Below, piece after piece: positions 1 through 6,651 of a DNA stretch of 6,936 nt. The notes beneath the pieces are model-generated. The model made no database searches, was not told where the DNA came from, and saw only the letters and a list, made by a program, of their open reading frames with translations. The position numbers were made by a program, and so were the translations under genes. Source of the DNA: Methylophilaceae bacterium (GTDB lineage Bacteria; Pseudomonadota; Gammaproteobacteria; Burkholderiales; Methylophilaceae); NCBI GenBank assembly GCA_009926525.1, contig RFOR01000034.1, positions 1-6,936 of the forward strand, read 5' to 3'. Numbering within the stretch: the first letter of the stretch is position 1; each line of letters starts with the position of its first letter.

Positions 1-392
1 TTATCCAGCTTAGATAAACCATCCACAAGCTCGGCCACTTGGGCGCCGAATTTTTCCCCGACCTCTTCTTTAGTAATCCCAGTATCTTCAACCACATCAT
101 GGAGAAGCGCCGCAATAATCGTGGGCGTATCAAGGTGCAAGCCAGCTAATATCAAGGCAACGGAAACTGGATGGGTGATGTAAGGCTCACCGCTTTTACG
201 CATTTGACCATGGTGGGCAGCATCGCCAAAGCGATAGGCTTCCCAAACTTGCTCGATATCTGAAGGTTTAAGGTATTTCTTGAGGGCTAACGTGAGTTGC
301 GAATCTTCACGATCCGCGGGTAACAACGGCGCAACAGGTTTTAGGAACTCTGCTGCGCGTTTTCCTGCATGATGACTTTTATCATTGGGCAT
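1..392 (-). CDS. spoT: Bifunctional (p)ppGpp synthetase/hydrolase SpoT/Rsh, N-terminal part (cut by window edge)
   Basis: Only the first 130 codons are in the window; the family is usually about 700 residues or more. What is seen is the start of the HD hydrolase domain: residues 60-75 contain AHHGQMRKSGEPYITHP-like sequence and residues 98-103 read HDVVED, the metal-binding HDxxED motif. Together with H60 this is the set needed to hydrolyse (p)ppGpp to GDP/GTP and pyrophosphate. The motif is degenerate in synthetase-only RelA, so an intact copy argues for the bifunctional SpoT/Rsh type. The synthetase, TGS and ACT domains, if present, lie outside. The ATG at 392 is favoured because an in-frame TAA lies two codons upstream; no clear Shine-Dalgarno sequence precedes it. 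It follows rpoZ by 36 bases in the same direction and is probably co-transcribed with gmk and rpoZ, the classic proteobacterial arrangement. Confidence 0.95.
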   Translation of the reverse strand, partial: MPNDKSHHAGKRAAEFLKPVAPLLPADREDSQLTLALKKYLKPSDIEQVWEAYRFGDAAHHGQMRKSGEPYITHPVSVALILAGLHLDTPTIIAALLHDVVEDTGITKEEVGEKFGAQVAELVDGLSKLD

Positions 393-419
393 GTCAGGTT
401 ATCTACAATAAATGAAGAC

Positions 420-446
420 AACCGTGGATTAAGCGTGACCGCGGTT
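420..446 (-). repeat. Imperfect inverted repeat across the rpoZ stop codon
   Basis: Arms AACCGTGG (420-427) and CCGCGGTT (439-446) flank an 11-base loop that contains most of the rpoZ stop codon. Read as minus-strand RNA the stem has seven Watson-Crick pairs out of eight, with one C-A mismatch. The bases that follow are not a real U-tract, so this is not a convincing intrinsic terminator. It could be a weak attenuator or an RNA-stability hairpin between rpoZ and spoT, or chance. Confidence 0.3.
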
Positions 447-641
447 CAATACTTCCAAGCCAACTTTACCTGCTGCAATTTCACGCAAAGCTAATACTGT
501 TGGTTTGTCTTTTTGACCGAAAGTCGTGACTAATGGCTCTGAACCGTTCGCTAATTGGCGTGCGCGATAAGCTGCAACTAAAGTCAATTGAAAGCGGTTT
601 GGGATTTTTTCTAAACAATCATCTACTGTCATTCTAGCCAT
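429..641 (-). CDS. rpoZ: RNA polymerase omega subunit
   Basis: Encodes a 70-residue omega subunit, the small protein that wraps the beta-prime C-terminus and helps RNA polymerase assembly. The family signature is clear: [17 protein letters not shown] at residues 1-17, AAYRARQL at 23-30 and [16 protein letters not shown] at 46-61. The N-terminal MAR residues are kept; in E. coli omega these help form (p)ppGpp site 1 with beta-prime. A good Shine-Dalgarno AGGAG (653-649) lies 7 bases before the ATG and fixes the start. Length is within the usual bacterial range. It sits 29 bases after gmk and 36 bases before spoT, so subunit and alarmone enzyme are probably made from the same transcript. Confidence 0.96.
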   Translation of the reverse strand: MARMTVDDCLEKIPNRFQLTLVAAYRARQLANGSEPLVTTFGQKDKPTVLALREIAAGKVGLEVLNRGHA

Positions 642-670
642 GGTAATACTCCTGAATTTAGTAAGAAAAC

Positions 671-1276
671 TTAAACGAGACCTTTAATCAAGGCTGCGTT
701 TTGTGTTAATTGGGTATTGCATTTGAGGCGCTGCGAACGGACAATCGCCGCTAAATCTTGCAACGACTCTTCAAATTTGTCGTTAATTGTAACATAGTCG
801 AACTCCCCCACGTGGCTCATCTCGTCACGCGCCGCACCCAACCGCTTAATAATTACTTCTTCGCTATCTTGGCCTCGACCACGTAAGCGAGACTCAAGCT
901 CAGTGATGGATGGTGGCAGAATGAAAATACTAATTGCAGATGGATAAAGTTTGCGCACCTGTGCCGCACCTTGCCAGTCAATTTCCAAAATCAAATCATT
1001 AGTAGTCAAGGCTTGATCAACGCGCGTTTGAGATGTGCCATAACGTGCTCCGTGCACATGCGCACTCTCTAGAAAATCACCTTCGCTCAACATCTTCAAA
1101 AATGTTGCCTCGTCCACAAAATGATAATGCTCGCCATTTACTTCACCTGGACGTGGTCGGCGGGTGGTGTACGACACAGAAAGTTTGATATGGGAATCTC
1201 TCGCAAGGAGTTCACGGACTAGGCTCGTTTTGCCTGCGCCAGATGCCGCTGTGATAATAAATAAGTTACCTGACAT
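671..1276 (-). CDS. gmk: Guanylate kinase
   Basis: Encodes a 201-residue guanylate kinase, which transfers phosphate from ATP to GMP or dGMP to give (d)GDP in purine salvage and GTP synthesis. The ATP-binding P-loop is at residues 10-18 (AASGAGKTS). The GMP-binding region is [13 protein letters not shown] (33-45) plus HYHF (50-53), with E70 and YGTS (79-82) following, then LEIDWQGA (97-104). The lid, rich in arginine, is around 130-147 ([12 protein letters not shown]...). Length is typical of the family (about 200-210). P-loop position 11 is Ala where most guanylate kinases I know have Pro. The ATG at 1276 is preceded by AAGG at a workable distance. It lies 16 bases after yicC and 29 before rpoZ, in one apparent operon. 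Confidence 0.96.
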   Translation of the reverse strand: MSGNLFIITAASGAGKTSLVRELLARDSHIKLSVSYTTRRPRPGEVNGEHYHFVDEATFLKMLSEGDFLESAHVHGARYGTSQTRVDQALTTNDLILEIDWQGAAQVRKLYPSAISIFILPPSITELESRLRGRGQDSEEVIIKRLGAARDEMSHVGEFDYVTINDKFEESLQDLAAIVRSQRLKCNTQLTQNAALIKGLV

Positions 1277-1292
1277 GATCTTTTACCTTGAA

Positions 1293-2159
1293 TTATTCGA
1301 TATTTTGAATTTGTTCGCGCATCTGTTCAATCAGCACTTTTAAGCTCATTGAAGCTTGCGACACCTCTGTTGATACTGATTTAGAACCCAAGGTATTGGC
1401 TTCTCTATTCAGCTCTTGCATCAGGAAATCTAAGCGCTTACCTGCCAATTGATCAGCATCCAAAATACGTTTGACTTCGCTCACATGCGCAGTAAGTCTT
1501 GTCAGCTCTTCATCGACATCAATCTTCTGTGCGAACAAGACCAGCTCTTGACGCACCCGATCTTCATCCACACTTTTTAAAGCCTCTTGAAGTTTAGCGG
1601 TGAGCTTCTCTTGATATGCCTTCACCTGAAGCGGTAATAATGGTTTCACCGTCGCAACGATTTTCTCGGCATCGACTAAACGCTCAAGAATTAATGCCTT
1701 CATTTTTGCACCTTCACGTGCACGTGAAGCGGTCATGTCTTCCAGAATTTGCTTAAGTGCACTTTTAATTTCTTCTGCTAATTGTGCATTATCGCCATGC
1801 TGGTTTTGAAGAACCCCAGGCCAGTGAAGAATCTCAGAAACGGAAAGTGCTTGGCTCTCCGGAAAACGCTTTTGTATTTGGGTGGCGACAACAGAGAGGT
1901 TCGTTAAAACTTCTTCATCCAAAGACAAGGCTTTATCTGCAGTACTGGGTTGCAAAAGGCTCATGCGACATTCCACTTTGCCGCGGCCTAATTTTGCTGA
2001 AATCATTTCACGCACAACAGGTTCGAAACTGCGTAAATTCTCATCTAGCTTAATATGAAGCTCTAGATAGCGATGGTTAACTGAACGTAGTTCAACCACC
2101 AACACCCCATTCGTCATTTGCCTTTCAAGTGAGGCAAAACCTGTCATGCTATAAATCAT
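1293..2159 (-). CDS. yicC: YicC/YloC-family endoribonuclease
   Basis: A 288-residue member of the YicC/YloC family, cytosolic proteins reported to act as endoribonucleases; in E. coli YicC has been linked to small-RNA turnover. The N-terminal YicC_N domain covers about residues 2-155, with SMTGF (4-8), RSVNHRYLE (25-33) and SRAREG (145-150). The C-terminal DUF1732 domain covers about 205-288, with DVDEELTRL (214-222) and the highly diagnostic stretch 242-260 ([19 protein letters not shown]). The middle, about 155-200, is lysine/glutamate-rich and probably helical. Length matches the family. AAGGA lies 10 bases before the ATG. As first gene of the minus-strand operon it should set expression of gmk, rpoZ and spoT; it is divergent from rph, another RNase. 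No residue looks missing from the conserved blocks. Confidence 0.93.
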   Translation of the reverse strand: MIYSMTGFASLERQMTNGVLVVELRSVNHRYLELHIKLDENLRSFEPVVREMISAKLGRGKVECRMSLLQPSTADKALSLDEEVLTNLSVVATQIQKRFPESQALSVSEILHWPGVLQNQHGDNAQLAEEIKSALKQILEDMTASRAREGAKMKALILERLVDAEKIVATVKPLLPLQVKAYQEKLTAKLQEALKSVDEDRVRQELVLFAQKIDVDEELTRLTAHVSEVKRILDADQLAGKRLDFLMQELNREANTLGSKSVSTEVSQASMSLKVLIEQMREQIQNIE

Positions 2160-2216
2160 TACGTGTGATTCCTTTTAAGAGTCTAGATGGTATCAAATCT
2201 AATCCCCTTCACGCCA

Positions 2217-2245
2217 TGAATAACAAGATATTTCTAGCTTATAAT
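2217..2245 (+). promoter_or_regulatory. Candidate promoter for rph-rdgB-hemW
   Basis: A perfect TATAAT -10 hexamer lies at 2240-2245. A weak -35 (TGAATA, 2217-2222, 3 of 6 matches) is 17 bases upstream. The predicted start near 2252 gives a leader of about 30 bases before the rph ATG at 2282. There is no TGn extension. It is the best plus-strand match in the 122-base gap between yicC and rph; use in the cell is inferred. Confidence 0.5.
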
Positions 2246-2266
2246 GATCACTTAAAGAAAAACCAA
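2238..2266 (-). promoter_or_regulatory. Candidate divergent promoter for yicC-gmk-rpoZ-spoT
   Basis: On the minus strand TTGGTT (2266-2261, 3 of 6 -35 matches) is followed after exactly 17 bases by TATAAG (2243-2238, 5 of 6 -10 matches). The start would be near 2231, giving a yicC leader of about 70 bases. Its -10 overlaps the plus-strand TATAAT, so polymerase could bind in only one direction at a time. This is a sequence match, not proof of activity. Confidence 0.4.
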
Positions 2267-2271
2267 TTTTT

Positions 2272-2276
2272 AGGGA
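2272..2276 (+). promoter_or_regulatory. Ribosome-binding site deciding the rph start
   Basis: AGGGA lies 5 bases before the ATG at 2282. This supports starting rph there rather than at upstream in-frame ATGs (2129, 2216), which would run back into yicC or lie upstream of the predicted transcription start. Confidence 0.6.
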
Positions 2277-2281
2277 TTACG

Positions 2282-3013
2282 ATGTCTGCAAATACTTCAC
2301 GCCCAAGCGGCCGAGCAAATGACCAATTACGCACGGTTGAGATTATTCGCAATTACACCAAACATGCCGAAGGTAGTGTTTTAGTTAAGTTTGGAGACAC
2401 CCATGTGCTTTGCACAGCGAGCGTTGAAGAAAAAGTCCCCGGCTTCTTAAAAGGCAAGGGTCAAGGCTGGGTGACGGCGGAGTATGGAATGCTACCCCGT
2501 TCAACAGGCAGCCGCATGGATAGAGAAGCGGCGCGTGGCAAACAATCTGGCCGCACACAAGAAATTCAACGTTTAATTGGCCGAAGCTTACGAGCAATTA
2601 TTGATTTAGAAAAATTAGGTGAGCGTAGCATTCAAATTGATTGTGATGTCATTCAAGCTGACGGTGGCACACGCACAGCCAGCATTACTGGTGCTTATGT
2701 TGCTCTTCAGGATGCGATTTCATATCTTATTAACAAAGAACTGATCAAAGAATCCCCACTAAAAGATTCTGTCGCTGCGATTTCGGTTGGTATTTATAAA
2801 GGCACCCCTGTCCTTGATCTTGATTACATTGAGGATTCAGACTGTGATACCGACATGAATGTGGTCATGACTGGCACAGGTGGTTTTGTAGAAATCCAAG
2901 GCACCGCTGAAGGTGAACCATTTAGCCATGACGACATGACTGCCATGCTAAATCTTGCTAATGCGGGCATCAAAGCGCTCTGCATCAAACAAAAACAATC
3001 ACTAGGTTTGTGA
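2282..3013 (+). CDS. rph: Ribonuclease PH
   Basis: A 243-residue RNase PH, a phosphate-dependent 3'-5' exoribonuclease that trims tRNA precursor 3' ends, releasing nucleoside diphosphates; the active enzyme is a hexamer of dimers. Seen in order: the substrate-binding [14 protein letters not shown] (62-75), the arginine-rich [17 protein letters not shown] (89-105), the phosphate-binding GGTRTASI (128-135), LDLDYIEDS (178-186) with the catalytic/metal aspartates, TDMNVVMT (190-197) and [11 protein letters not shown] (204-214). The reading frame stays open back to 2129, but that adds 51 residues overlapping yicC on the other strand and not resembling the family. The ATG at 2282 gives the usual length of about 240. 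Its TGA shares one base with the rdgB ATG, so the two are likely translated together. Confidence 0.96.
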   Translation: MSANTSRPSGRANDQLRTVEIIRNYTKHAEGSVLVKFGDTHVLCTASVEEKVPGFLKGKGQGWVTAEYGMLPRSTGSRMDREAARGKQSGRTQEIQRLIGRSLRAIIDLEKLGERSIQIDCDVIQADGGTRTASITGAYVALQDAISYLINKELIKESPLKDSVAAISVGIYKGTPVLDLDYIEDSDCDTDMNVVMTGTGGFVEIQGTAEGEPFSHDDMTAMLNLANAGIKALCIKQKQSLGL

Positions 3014-3630
3014 TGCAATTACCATTCAATCAACTCGTCATTGCATCAGGTAACAAAGGTAAGCTCAAAGAGCTCACGCACTTACTTGCGCCGATTGGTT
3101 TAGAAATCATTCCGCAAGCCGCTTTGAATGTGCCAGAAGCTGAAGAGCCACATGTCACTTTTATAGAAAATGCATTAGCAAAAGCACGCCATGCGAGCAA
3201 AATAACAGGCTTACCAGCCTTAGCGGATGATTCTGGTTTATGTGTTGATGCACTTCAAGGTGCGCCAGGCGTCATTTCTGCAAGGTATGCATGCGAGACT
3301 ACAGAGACTCCAAAATCAGACGCACGCAATAATGAAAAATTATTAGCGGTCATGGCAGGTGAAAAGAATCGTCATGCCCATTTTTATTGTGTGATTGTGT
3401 TGGTTCGTCATGAACATGATCCTGAACCAATTATTGCGGAAGGGATTTGGGCCGGAGAGATTTTAAGCGCGCTAAAAGGCGATGATGGATTTGGCTATGA
3501 CCCGCTATTCTTGGATGCCAAAACGGGTAAAACAGTCGCTGAACTTCCGCTTGAGATTAAAAGTCGTATCAGTCATCGTGGTCATGCCATGACTAAATTA
3601 CTGCAAAAGCTAGAAAGACTTTCTTCATGA
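3013..3630 (+). CDS. rdgB: XTP/dITP diphosphatase (non-canonical purine NTP pyrophosphatase)
   Basis: A 205-residue RdgB/HAM1 (Maf/ITPase-like) enzyme that hydrolyses dITP, ITP and XTP to monophosphate and pyrophosphate, keeping deaminated purines out of DNA and RNA. Motifs in order: SGNKGKLKEL (12-21), TFIENALAKA (49-58), ADDSGL (71-76, general base and metal site), GAPGVISARY (83-92), GDDGFGYDP (156-164) and SHRGHA (187-192). Length is normal for the family. The ATG at 3013 overlaps the rph stop as TGATG; a GTG one codon earlier (3010) is possible but less likely. No strong Shine-Dalgarno is visible, which fits coupling to rph. The 3' end overlaps the next gene as ATGA. Confidence 0.96.
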   Translation: MQLPFNQLVIASGNKGKLKELTHLLAPIGLEIIPQAALNVPEAEEPHVTFIENALAKARHASKITGLPALADDSGLCVDALQGAPGVISARYACETTETPKSDARNNEKLLAVMAGEKNRHAHFYCVIVLVRHEHDPEPIIAEGIWAGEILSALKGDDGFGYDPLFLDAKTGKTVAELPLEIKSRISHRGHAMTKLLQKLERLSS

Positions 3631-3863
3631 GCGACGCCAACAAATCCAATTGGCCAAAATGGGTGCGAGATGACAAGACTGTTGTCTCGTGCACTGAAAA
3701 AGTGAAGGTCATGACCGAGAATTTTGATGAGATAAAGCAAATCGCGCAGGATGCTCTTGAAGACGGTTTGCTGATGGAAGTGTCTGAAGCACAAATGCGC
3801 GAAGCCTTGCACGCGCTGGTGGATGGCCTCGTTAACCCTTACCCAAATAACGATTCAAAATAG
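3627..3863 (+). CDS. Small protein of unknown function between rdgB and hemW
   Basis: A 78-residue protein I cannot assign to a named family. It starts within rdgB through an ATGA overlap and ends 12 bases before hemW, so it is almost certainly expressed with them. The sequence looks like a real soluble protein: a Trp-containing start (WPKW, residues 9-12), a short polar/hydrophobic stretch (DDKTVVSC, 15-22), then two likely amphipathic helices, about 23-46 (rich in E, K, V, M, I) and 54-70 (EAQMREALHALVDGLVN). There is no signal peptide, membrane segment, or Cys/His cluster; the only Cys is C22. I believe similar short proteins occur in other betaproteobacteria, but that is recollection. The minus-strand open frame over it (3582-3812) is poorer in character. 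Function is unknown. Confidence 0.75.
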   Translation: MSDANKSNWPKWVRDDKTVVSCTEKVKVMTENFDEIKQIAQDALEDGLLMEVSEAQMREALHALVDGLVNPYPNNDSK

Positions 3864-3875
3864 CTTAAGCAATCA

Positions 3876-5108
3876 ATGATTCCTATCATTCCGATTGAAA
3901 ATATTATTGCCCCTAATGCTGAAGCGCCTTTAGCTGGCAGCAACACCATCTCGGGTTTAAAGAACCCGCCACCCCTCTCGCTCTACATTCATATTCCATG
4001 GTGCGTACGTAAATGTCCCTATTGTGACTTTAACTCCCACGAAAATAAGCATAACTTCTCAGAAGACGTTTATGTGGATGCCTTGATTGCAGATTTAGAA
4101 CAAGCAACCCCTTTGGTCTGGGGAAGAAAGATACGAAGCGTGTTTTTTGGTGGGGGGACGCCAAGCTTATTTTCAGCGAGTGCTATTGATAAAATTTTAA
4201 GTCATGTCCGCATGCTTACCCCTTTAGAGTATGACGCTGAGATCACATTAGAAGCCAACCCAGGCACTGTTGATGCTGGTCACTTTGCGGGCTACAAAGA
4301 AGCTGGTGTTAATCGACTCTCCATCGGCATCCAAAGTTTTGATAACCGCTACTTGAAGGCACTAGGCAGAATTCATAATCAAGAAGAGGCGATTAAAGCC
4401 GCAGAGTTAGCGCTTGCTACCTTTGATAGCGTTAATTTAGATGTGATGTATGCGTTACCGGATCAAACCTTGGAGGATGCATTAAGCGATGCTAAACGTG
4501 CGTGCGAACTCAATCCGAATCATCTTTCTTTCTATCATTTGACCCTAGAGCCCAATACGCCGTTTCATCGCACACCACCAAGCCTGCCAGATGATGATAT
4601 TAGTGCGATGATGCAAGAACAGATTGAAATAATTTTAAAATCTAATGGCTATGAGCATTACGAAACCTCAGGCTTTGCCAAACCGGGTAAGCAATGTCGA
4701 CACAATCTCAACTATTGGACCTTTGGTGACTACCTTGGAATTGGGGCTGGTGCACATAGTAAATTAAGCTTTCATGACAAAATCATTCGGCAGACACGCC
4801 ATAAACATCCAAACCGCTACTTAGAACATGCCGTAAAAGGTGAAGCTGTGGATCATGAATGGATTATTCCGCGCGAAGAGTTAGGCTTTGAATTCATGAT
4901 GAATGCCTTGCGCTTAACTGATGGCGTGCCTTTAACTTTACTGGCGCAGCGCACTGGACTAAATAATAACGCGCTTGCCGACCACCTGAGCGAGGCTGAA
5001 AAAAAGGGACTGCTAACGCAATCCCTAGATGCCCAAAACCAAGTCCTCATTCAACCCACAATCATGGGCCAACGATTTCTTAACGAATTATTGCAAATCT
5101 TTCTTTAA
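3876..5108 (+). CDS. hemW: Radical SAM haem chaperone HemW
   Basis: A 410-residue radical SAM protein. The iron-sulfur motif is [10 protein letters not shown] (43-52), that is CxxxCxxCxF. The true coproporphyrinogen dehydrogenase HemN has CxxxCxxCxC, so this is HemW, which binds haem and passes it to membrane respiratory proteins; older annotations call it HemN-like. Other family marks: GGGTPS (92-97), EANPGT (126-131), [10 protein letters not shown] (146-155), LEPNTPF (224-230) and CRHNLNYW (274-281) containing the HemW-specific HNxxYW. The C-terminal HemN_C domain covers about 325-400. A 33-residue N-terminal extension precedes LSLYIHIPW (34-42), giving a length slightly above the usual 380-400. 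No good Shine-Dalgarno precedes the ATG; translation may depend on the upstream gene 12 bases away. Its stop overlaps the argH stop on the other strand. Confidence 0.95.
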   Translation: MIPIIPIENIIAPNAEAPLAGSNTISGLKNPPPLSLYIHIPWCVRKCPYCDFNSHENKHNFSEDVYVDALIADLEQATPLVWGRKIRSVFFGGGTPSLFSASAIDKILSHVRMLTPLEYDAEITLEANPGTVDAGHFAGYKEAGVNRLSIGIQSFDNRYLKALGRIHNQEEAIKAAELALATFDSVNLDVMYALPDQTLEDALSDAKRACELNPNHLSFYHLTLEPNTPFHRTPPSLPDDDISAMMQEQIEIILKSNGYEHYETSGFAKPGKQCRHNLNYWTFGDYLGIGAGAHSKLSFHDKIIRQTRHKHPNRYLEHAVKGEAVDHEWIIPREELGFEFMMNALRLTDGVPLTLLAQRTGLNNNALADHLSEAEKKGLLTQSLDAQNQVLIQPTIMGQRFLNELLQIFL

Positions 5109-6511
5109 ACCAAAGATCTTCTTGCGCGCGCAATTGCCTGCTTTACCTGTGCTGGCGCGGTGCCGCCAATATGGTTACGACTAGCCAATGAGCCTTCTAA
5201 GGTTAAGACCTGATAAACATCTTCTGAGATTTGCGCACTAAATTTTTGCAGTTCAGCTAAGGGTAAGTCAGATAAGTCACAACCCTTATCAACGGCATGA
5301 CGAACCGCCAAAGCAACCACTTCATGCGCATCCCTAAATGGCGTGCCTTTTTTAACAAGGTAATCAGCCAAATCCGTGGCTGTGGCAAAACCTTCTGTTG
5401 CAGCCTTTCGCATCGCTTCTTTATTTACCTTAATACCACGCAACATATCCGCGTATATTTCCAAGGTTACTAGTAAGGTATCCGCAGTATCAAACAAGGG
5501 CTCTTTATCTTCTTGATTGTCTTTGTTGTAAGCAAGCGGCTGACTCTTCATGAGTGTCAGTAATCCCATCAAATGGCCCATCACACGCCCTGTTTTGCCA
5601 CGGACTAATTCGGGCACATCTGGATTCTTTTTCTGGGGCATGATGGATGAACCAGTGCAGAAGCGATCGGCAATATCCACAAAAGCAAATCTTGGACTAG
5701 ACCACAAAATAAGCTCTTCTGAAAAACGTGAAAGATGGGTCATGACCAAAGCCGCTGCAGCTGTAAATTCAATTGCAAAGTCACGATCTGAAACAGCATC
5801 GAGCGAGTTTTCACAAACGCCATCAAAACCCAATTCCTTCGCCACCATTTCACGATCAATCGGATAACTAGTACCAGCTAAAGCAGCAGCGCCCAATGGC
5901 AAACGATTAATGCGTTTACGTGCATCCGCGAATCTCGCTGCATCACGTTGCAACATTTCAAAGTAAGCCAACAGATGATGGCCAAAGGTCACAGGCTGAG
6001 CAACTTGAAGATGTGTAAAGCCAGGCATCGCGGTATCAAAATGCTCTTCGGCTAAATCAACAATCGATGTTTGCAACTTATGAATGCCAGCGATGACATC
6101 GTCAGCCACCGCGCGCAACCAAAGACGAACATCGGTTGACACCTGATCGTTACGACTTCTTCCAGTATGAAGGCGCTTACCTGCGTCTCCGATTTTATCG
6201 GTGAGGCGCTTTTCAATATTCAGATGCACATCTTCTAAGTCCAATCGCCATTCGAATTGACCTGCTTGGATTTCTTGCAGGATTTCATTCAAACCCTGGG
6301 CAATCTTAGCCACATCTTCTTGGCTAATAATACCTTGCGCACCGAGCATTTTCGAGTGGGCCAATGAACCTTGGATATCAACAGCCGCCAGGCGTTTATC
6401 AAAGTCGATAGAAGCCGTGTATCGTTTGACCAATTCTGAGACTGGCTCATTAAAACGTCCTGACCAAACTTTATCTGTTTTTGATTTATCTAAATCTGAT
6501 TTATCTTGCAT
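5105..6511 (-). CDS. argH: Argininosuccinate lyase
   Basis: A 468-residue argininosuccinate lyase, the last enzyme of arginine synthesis, splitting argininosuccinate into arginine and fumarate; a homotetramer of the fumarase/aspartase superfamily. Visible motifs: WSGRF (16-20), [11 protein letters not shown] (90-100), HTGRSRNDQ (115-123), [17 protein letters not shown] (163-179) with the conserved H167, and the superfamily signature [12 protein letters not shown] (287-298) with the catalytic serine loop, followed by [10 protein letters not shown] (329-338). Length is typical (about 460-470). The first 14 residues are a charged Asp/Lys/Ser run containing a repeated DKS. An in-frame TAA lies five codons before the ATG, so the start is well bounded, though no Shine-Dalgarno is close. 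It is divergent from hemC and convergent with hemW. Confidence 0.97.
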   Translation of the reverse strand: MQDKSDLDKSKTDKVWSGRFNEPVSELVKRYTASIDFDKRLAAVDIQGSLAHSKMLGAQGIISQEDVAKIAQGLNEILQEIQAGQFEWRLDLEDVHLNIEKRLTDKIGDAGKRLHTGRSRNDQVSTDVRLWLRAVADDVIAGIHKLQTSIVDLAEEHFDTAMPGFTHLQVAQPVTFGHHLLAYFEMLQRDAARFADARKRINRLPLGAAALAGTSYPIDREMVAKELGFDGVCENSLDAVSDRDFAIEFTAAAALVMTHLSRFSEELILWSSPRFAFVDIADRFCTGSSIMPQKKNPDVPELVRGKTGRVMGHLMGLLTLMKSQPLAYNKDNQEDKEPLFDTADTLLVTLEIYADMLRGIKVNKEAMRKAATEGFATATDLADYLVKKGTPFRDAHEVVALAVRHAVDKGCDLSDLPLAELQKFSAQISEDVYQVLTLEGSLASRNHIGGTAPAQVKQAIARARRSLV

Positions 6512-6548
6512 GCTGTAAGACGCTTATCTGTAATGAATTTATATGCTT

Positions 6549-6554
6549 AGTATA
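6549..6554 (-). promoter_or_regulatory. Candidate -10 element for argH
   Basis: TATACT on the minus strand (6554-6549) matches the -10 consensus at 5 of 6 positions and would start transcription near 6542, about 30 bases before the argH ATG. No convincing -35 is found 16-18 bases upstream. A second weaker match (TATAAA) lies just downstream near 6544-6539. If used, the ribosome-binding-like site at 6579-6587 would lie outside the argH mRNA. Confidence 0.3.
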
Positions 6555-6578
6555 AAGCAAAACATCATTTTTTCTATG

Positions 6579-6587
6579 TCCTCCTTT
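6579..6587 (-). promoter_or_regulatory. Orphan strong Shine-Dalgarno-like sequence, possibly with a 9-codon leader ORF
   Basis: Minus-strand AAAGGAGGA (6587-6579) is complementary over eight bases to the universal 16S rRNA 3' end, the best such match noticed in the window, yet no gene follows at once. Eleven bases after GGAGG come two adjacent ATGs (6568-6563) opening a 9-codon frame MMFCFILSI that stops at 6539. It contains no arginine codons, so it does not look like a classical arginine attenuator. It is in frame with argH but separated by two TAA stops. It may be chance. Confidence 0.3.
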
Positions 6588-6611
6588 CTAGCAAACCAAG
6601 CGTCAGCGGTA

Positions 6612-6620
6612 TGTTAAAAT
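6612..6620 (+). promoter_or_regulatory. Candidate extended -10 promoter for hemC
   Basis: TGT followed by TAAAAT (6612-6620) forms an extended -10 (TGn plus 5 of 6 matches). Transcription would start near 6627, giving a leader of about 25 bases. No good -35 is present, as is common with extended -10 elements. An alternative pair TTAAAA (6614-6619) and TATAGA (6637-6642), spaced by 17, would give an almost leaderless mRNA. Confidence 0.35.
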
Positions 6621-6651
6621 CATTAAAGCTAATGTTTATAGATTTGATTGC

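Noticed and set aside
1784..2053. Plus-strand open frame of 89 codons inside yicC
   Set aside because: Lies antisense to strongly conserved yicC sequence, has no ribosome-binding site I can see and an unnatural residue composition.
2129..2281. A 51-residue N-terminal extension of RNase PH
   Set aside because: The frame is open but overlaps the yicC start on the other strand, most of it lies upstream of the predicted transcription start, it does not resemble the family, and the ATG at 2282 with AGGGA gives normal length.
2385..2597. Minus-strand open frames inside rph (also 2824-3018) and inside hemW (4853-5050)
   Set aside because: All are antisense to conserved catalytic regions and show no protein-like features.
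3010..3012. GTG one codon upstream as the rdgB start
   Set aside because: The adjacent ATG at 3013 overlaps the rph stop as TGATG, a usual coupling arrangement; the difference is only one residue.
3582..3812. Minus-strand open frame of 76 codons over the small unknown gene
   Set aside because: The plus-strand frame has ATGA coupling and operon position; the minus frame is rich in Phe/His/Ser and has no context.
5097..5117. ATCTTT/AAAGAT stem as a bidirectional terminator for hemW and argH
   Set aside because: Six mostly A-T pairs with a 9-base loop is too weak, and no U-tract follows on either strand.
5122..5133. Perfect 12-base palindrome TTGCGCGCGCAA
   Set aside because: It falls inside the argH coding end and is explained by the alternating Ala/Arg codons of IARAR; no U-tract follows.
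5550..5867. Plus-strand open frame of 105 codons inside argH
   Set aside because: It is the antisense shadow of the conserved argH core; Ser/Arg/Lys-rich sequence with no domain features.
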